NCBI GenBank assembly: GCA_008933995.1
Contig: WARS01000016.1
Span: 14,001,348 to 14,065,347, forward strand
DNA from: Datnioides undecimradiatus
Taxonomy: Eukaryota; Chordata; Actinopteri; Lobotiformes; Datnioididae
Direction: 5' to 3'
DNA length: 64,000 bases
Below are positions 61,001 through 64,000 of this stretch, in pieces. The stretch's first letter is position 1; each line of letters opens with the position of its first letter. A program made the position numbers and the translations under genes. The notes below the pieces were generated by a model. The model had not been told where the DNA came from. It did no database searches and worked only from the letters and a program-made list of their open reading frames with translations.

Positions 61001-64000
61001 CTTATTTTTCCCAGGGTTTCCTGTTATATACAAAGTTTCATGTTTGAGTATTGCCAGATGCTTTACCTTAGCTTTTCTGGTGGACAAGATGCATATAAGG
61101 CCAGCTCTAAGAGCAAATAGACAGACTTCCCATCTGGGCCCCGGAGGTTCTCCAGGTTTTCATTGAGCCTGTTTTTTGATGCTGTACTTTTTGTAATAAA
61201 CTTTTTATATACAAGTAAGACAGTGTCGGCGGAGTCTTCCTTCAAACATCTTCAACGGCATCACCATTCAATTAACGACAAAGTTTCAAATAATTAATGA
61301 ACAATAAATAACTATGTCATTGGGTTAAAAAAAATTATTGTCACTATAATTATAAATATGGTTAGGTGTAATCAGTGACATGTAATCACCCTTTGACTTC
61401 TTTGAGTTTTGGTGCTGCATTCCCACATTATAGCAATTAACTTGGTAAACGCAAAGTTATCATAACCAATAGACTGTTAGTTAATCAGAATTTTTCATTA
61501 AAGGACATATCAACTGATAATCCTGTTGTACCCCCAGTTGCTATTAAAGTTAGTGTATGACACCAAGTTAACAACAGGGCCAGTGGGGGATCTGTCTTTG
61601 ATTATTATGTCTGCATACATCCACACATGGATACATGGTATCAAACTCTCAGGCCATTCCTGCCCTGCACAGCTACAGCATTGCAACTTAGTTGCTTAGC
61701 ATGTCGAGTTTTATACTGTACTTGATTGCTGTGGGGACCAGATTACCCATAATGCTGAGTTTTATCTGTGGCTTTAACATGATTTGCAGGAGATCTGGTG
61801 AACCACTGGAGTTGTTTAGCATCTGGTAAAGAAAGTCTGACAGTAATTTGCTCAGGAGAGCTGCACGGCTTGATGTGCACTCTGGACTTGTGGTCATGGT
61901 GATTAGTCAGGTGTGCAAGTGTCATCAAGCTCAAACAAACAATGATTTTTCTGAGCTTTCCTTGATGTTACTTTTGTTAAATGAATTGCTTGTGGCTCCA
62001 AAAGTTAATGATTAAGCAACTGGAAAAACTGGCTTAAGTTCTAATTACCACTGATAGGAAAGCTTTAAATGGGCATCATGGACAACAGGAATTATGGAGT
62101 TTGGTGCAAAAATTATTTTTTTTAATAACACAGCACTAAAGCAGAAGTAGTGAGTTTTTGACATAAATGAAAACGTGTTTAAGATTACTGCATTACATGA
62201 GCTGTGGATCTTCAATTGCATCTTGAAGTTGCTGGTACAAGTATCACTCATAATTCCTGTCTATCTAATTTCCGTTGAAGACTTTAGCTGTTAAACCCCC
62301 CCCCAAAGCCCCAGTAAAGCTCAGCCTCAATGAGATTTAAAGAATCTAAGCCATGCTGGCACTTAACTCGAAAGGTTCAGTAAGGATCTCGGTTACAATA
62401 TGTTATGTACTGCTGTATGTCTCCAATTTAAATGCAACATGCTGCGTTAATGTTAACTGACCTGCAGCTCCACGTTCAGGTCAAATCAAGTCAAAAAAGT
62501 TTTGAACATTTAAAATATTTGTCAGGTTTAAGATGTTGTATTTCATTGAAACACACACACACTGTTTTTACAGAGTACACTATTTTACAGCCTCAGTTAT
62601 AGTTGGTTAACTGTTTTACTGTTAACTGTTTTACAGCCAGCATTTGATATAGGTTGCTTTTTGACATTGTCTTATTGCATTTACAAGAAATGGACATACT
62701 GTGAGACCTTTGCTACAATCTATCATGCTGAAATTGTTCTGCTGATTTGAACAGTCAGTGACTGTTGCTCACAGGTTAAACAGAGTTGTGAAATATTGTT
62801 GTGGTGGACCCTGTGAAACCTGTTCAGACATTCTACTCTAGGTGTAGAGATGGGTCAGTCCTGAGGTTGAACTTTCTTCTTTGTTTAGATATTCACAAAA
62901 TTCCCATCTGGGAATTTGAACAGTGTACACTATCTATATACTATGTACCAATAAGCAGTGTCAGACCAGTCAATCTAAAATTATTTTGTTTACTAATACA
63001 AGCAGGTAAGATTTATGAACAACTTGTGAGGCAACTCTTTGGGAATTTCAATTCATTTGATATGGATATAAATATACAGTATAGTATACCTGGAGGATTC
63101 GGACAAGATGACAGGGCAATAATTTGAAGTGTGTTGCTCAGATAGATAACAGCGTTCTGAACAGGTCTATTTAATACACCATCAACTAAGTATAAATTCA
63201 CATTATACCCCTTCCCTTGCCCTTTAAGTCTTTCTAAAAGCCCTCCCTACTCAGCGTTTTGGACTGTTGATTCCAGCCATCAGTAGGACAGTTGTAATGC
63301 TCACTACAGCCAATATTAGTCACTAGTGACAACTAGAAAATGGCAGGATGCAATCAATGCCATCCTCTCCCTCTAAGAGAGTAATAAGTAAGTGGAGCAC
63401 TGAAGAAGAGGAGCAACTCTTCAAATTAAACTGAACTTTGAGAGTAGAGAAGCAAAGCAGTTTGAGCAAAAATGCGTTTCTTCGCTAGAGTGGCTGCACA
63501 CAGGTTGCAAGTGACTCGCCATCAAATAAAATTGAGACAATTTTCCCAAAGTGTCACAGAAGCACCTCAGTGGACCTCTGCAGGGCAATGATTGCTGTTT
63601 TTTGCTATTGTGTGTTTTTTAAGGACAAAAGTTTGAAGAGACTGGAGGCAAACAGCATTCTCGGGCCTGTCACACTGAGTTTATTCATGCTGTGAAAAAC
63701 AGGATTTTTCTGTTTTTTTCCGCAAATTGAATTTTGAATTGAAAAGTGGGGTGCAGTGAACATTTGGGACTTTCCTTCAACACAAGTCAGTTCTATTTAC
63801 CTGCATGAGTAACAGGCATTGATATGTGTCATAATGTTGTCCAGCTCAACCAGGAAATTCAACAAGATTTTCATGACCATTTGGCGTGCTACATAATTTA
63901 ATTCACTATTGATTTTTAAGTATTAAATATGTTTCCAGAGTCATATTGTCTTATTTTGATGTGCTTTGTCACAATGTGTGAGGCAGAAAGTACACAGGAA
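58073..64000. other. Upstream of the two-Ig gene; no recognised gene
   Basis: Six kilobases of AT-rich DNA. The first few hundred bases should contain the promoter and perhaps 5' UTR exons of the two-Ig gene. A nested palindrome lies at 59228-59252 and a short AC run at 62552-62562. A 164-codon minus-strand ORF (58268-58762) and a 108-codon plus-strand ORF (62801-63127) have no recognisable domain. A 39-codon ORF with a mitochondrial-leader flavour lies at 63472-63591. Confidence 0.5.
59228..59252. other. Nested perfect palindromes (ATATGGG units in alternating orientation)
   Basis: 59228-59245 (ATATGGGATATCCCATAT) is a perfect 18-bp palindrome. It overlaps a second perfect 18-bp palindrome, 59235-59252 (ATATCCCATATGGGATAT). 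Together they make three ATATGGG/CCCATAT units in alternating orientation. Confidence 0.9.

Noticed and set aside
62801..63127. 108-codon plus-strand ORF
   Set aside because: Cysteine- and aromatic-rich without a pattern; no match to any family I know.
1..64000. CRISPR arrays, rRNA, intact tRNA genes, origins, bacterial operons
   Set aside because: None seen; the window is ordinary vertebrate nuclear DNA and the tandem repeats are simple microsatellites.

Overview
The window is nuclear DNA of a ray-finned fish, most likely a percomorph teleost. It has split genes with GT-AG introns, AT-rich spacers, and many fossil repeats of kinds common in teleosts: a Tc1-like transposon with long inverted repeats, short foldback DNA transposons, AATCT- and GATA-tailed retroelement ends, and long AC and AAT microsatellites. 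Nothing bacterial, viral or CRISPR-like is present. Three protein genes can be supported.

1-12.4 kb: a complete ten-exon PRPSAP1 gene on the plus strand, coding for 356 residues. It encodes a non-catalytic subunit of the PRPP synthetase complex. Intron 9 holds a 590-bp PIF/Harbinger-like foldback element. 12.4-15.5 kb is the spacer to a convergent neighbour.

15.5-17.0 kb: an intronless small GTPase of the Ras-dva type on the minus strand, 208 residues with a C-terminal CAAX box, and CCAAT boxes upstream.

17-56 kb: a long gene-poor stretch. It holds a hAT transposase fragment, a deleted Tc1-like copy, several retroelement tails, copies of high-copy teleost repeats, microsatellites, a few candidate conserved non-coding blocks, and one convincing orphan coding exon (33260-33355, minus), probably the last exon of an unidentified gene. 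A foldback element near 54 kb carries its own short open reading frame.

56-58 kb: a three-exon minus-strand gene for a secreted or GPI-anchored protein with two immunoglobulin domains, B7-like in layout. 58-64 kb has no recognised gene.

The three genes do not form a pathway: one serves nucleotide metabolism, one Ras-type signalling, and one probably cell-surface recognition. I do not see a clearly new biological system. The best leads are the two-Ig gene with its short hydrophobic tail, the orphan exon at 33.3 kb, the GTPase with altered hydrolysis residues, and the foldback element with an ORF.
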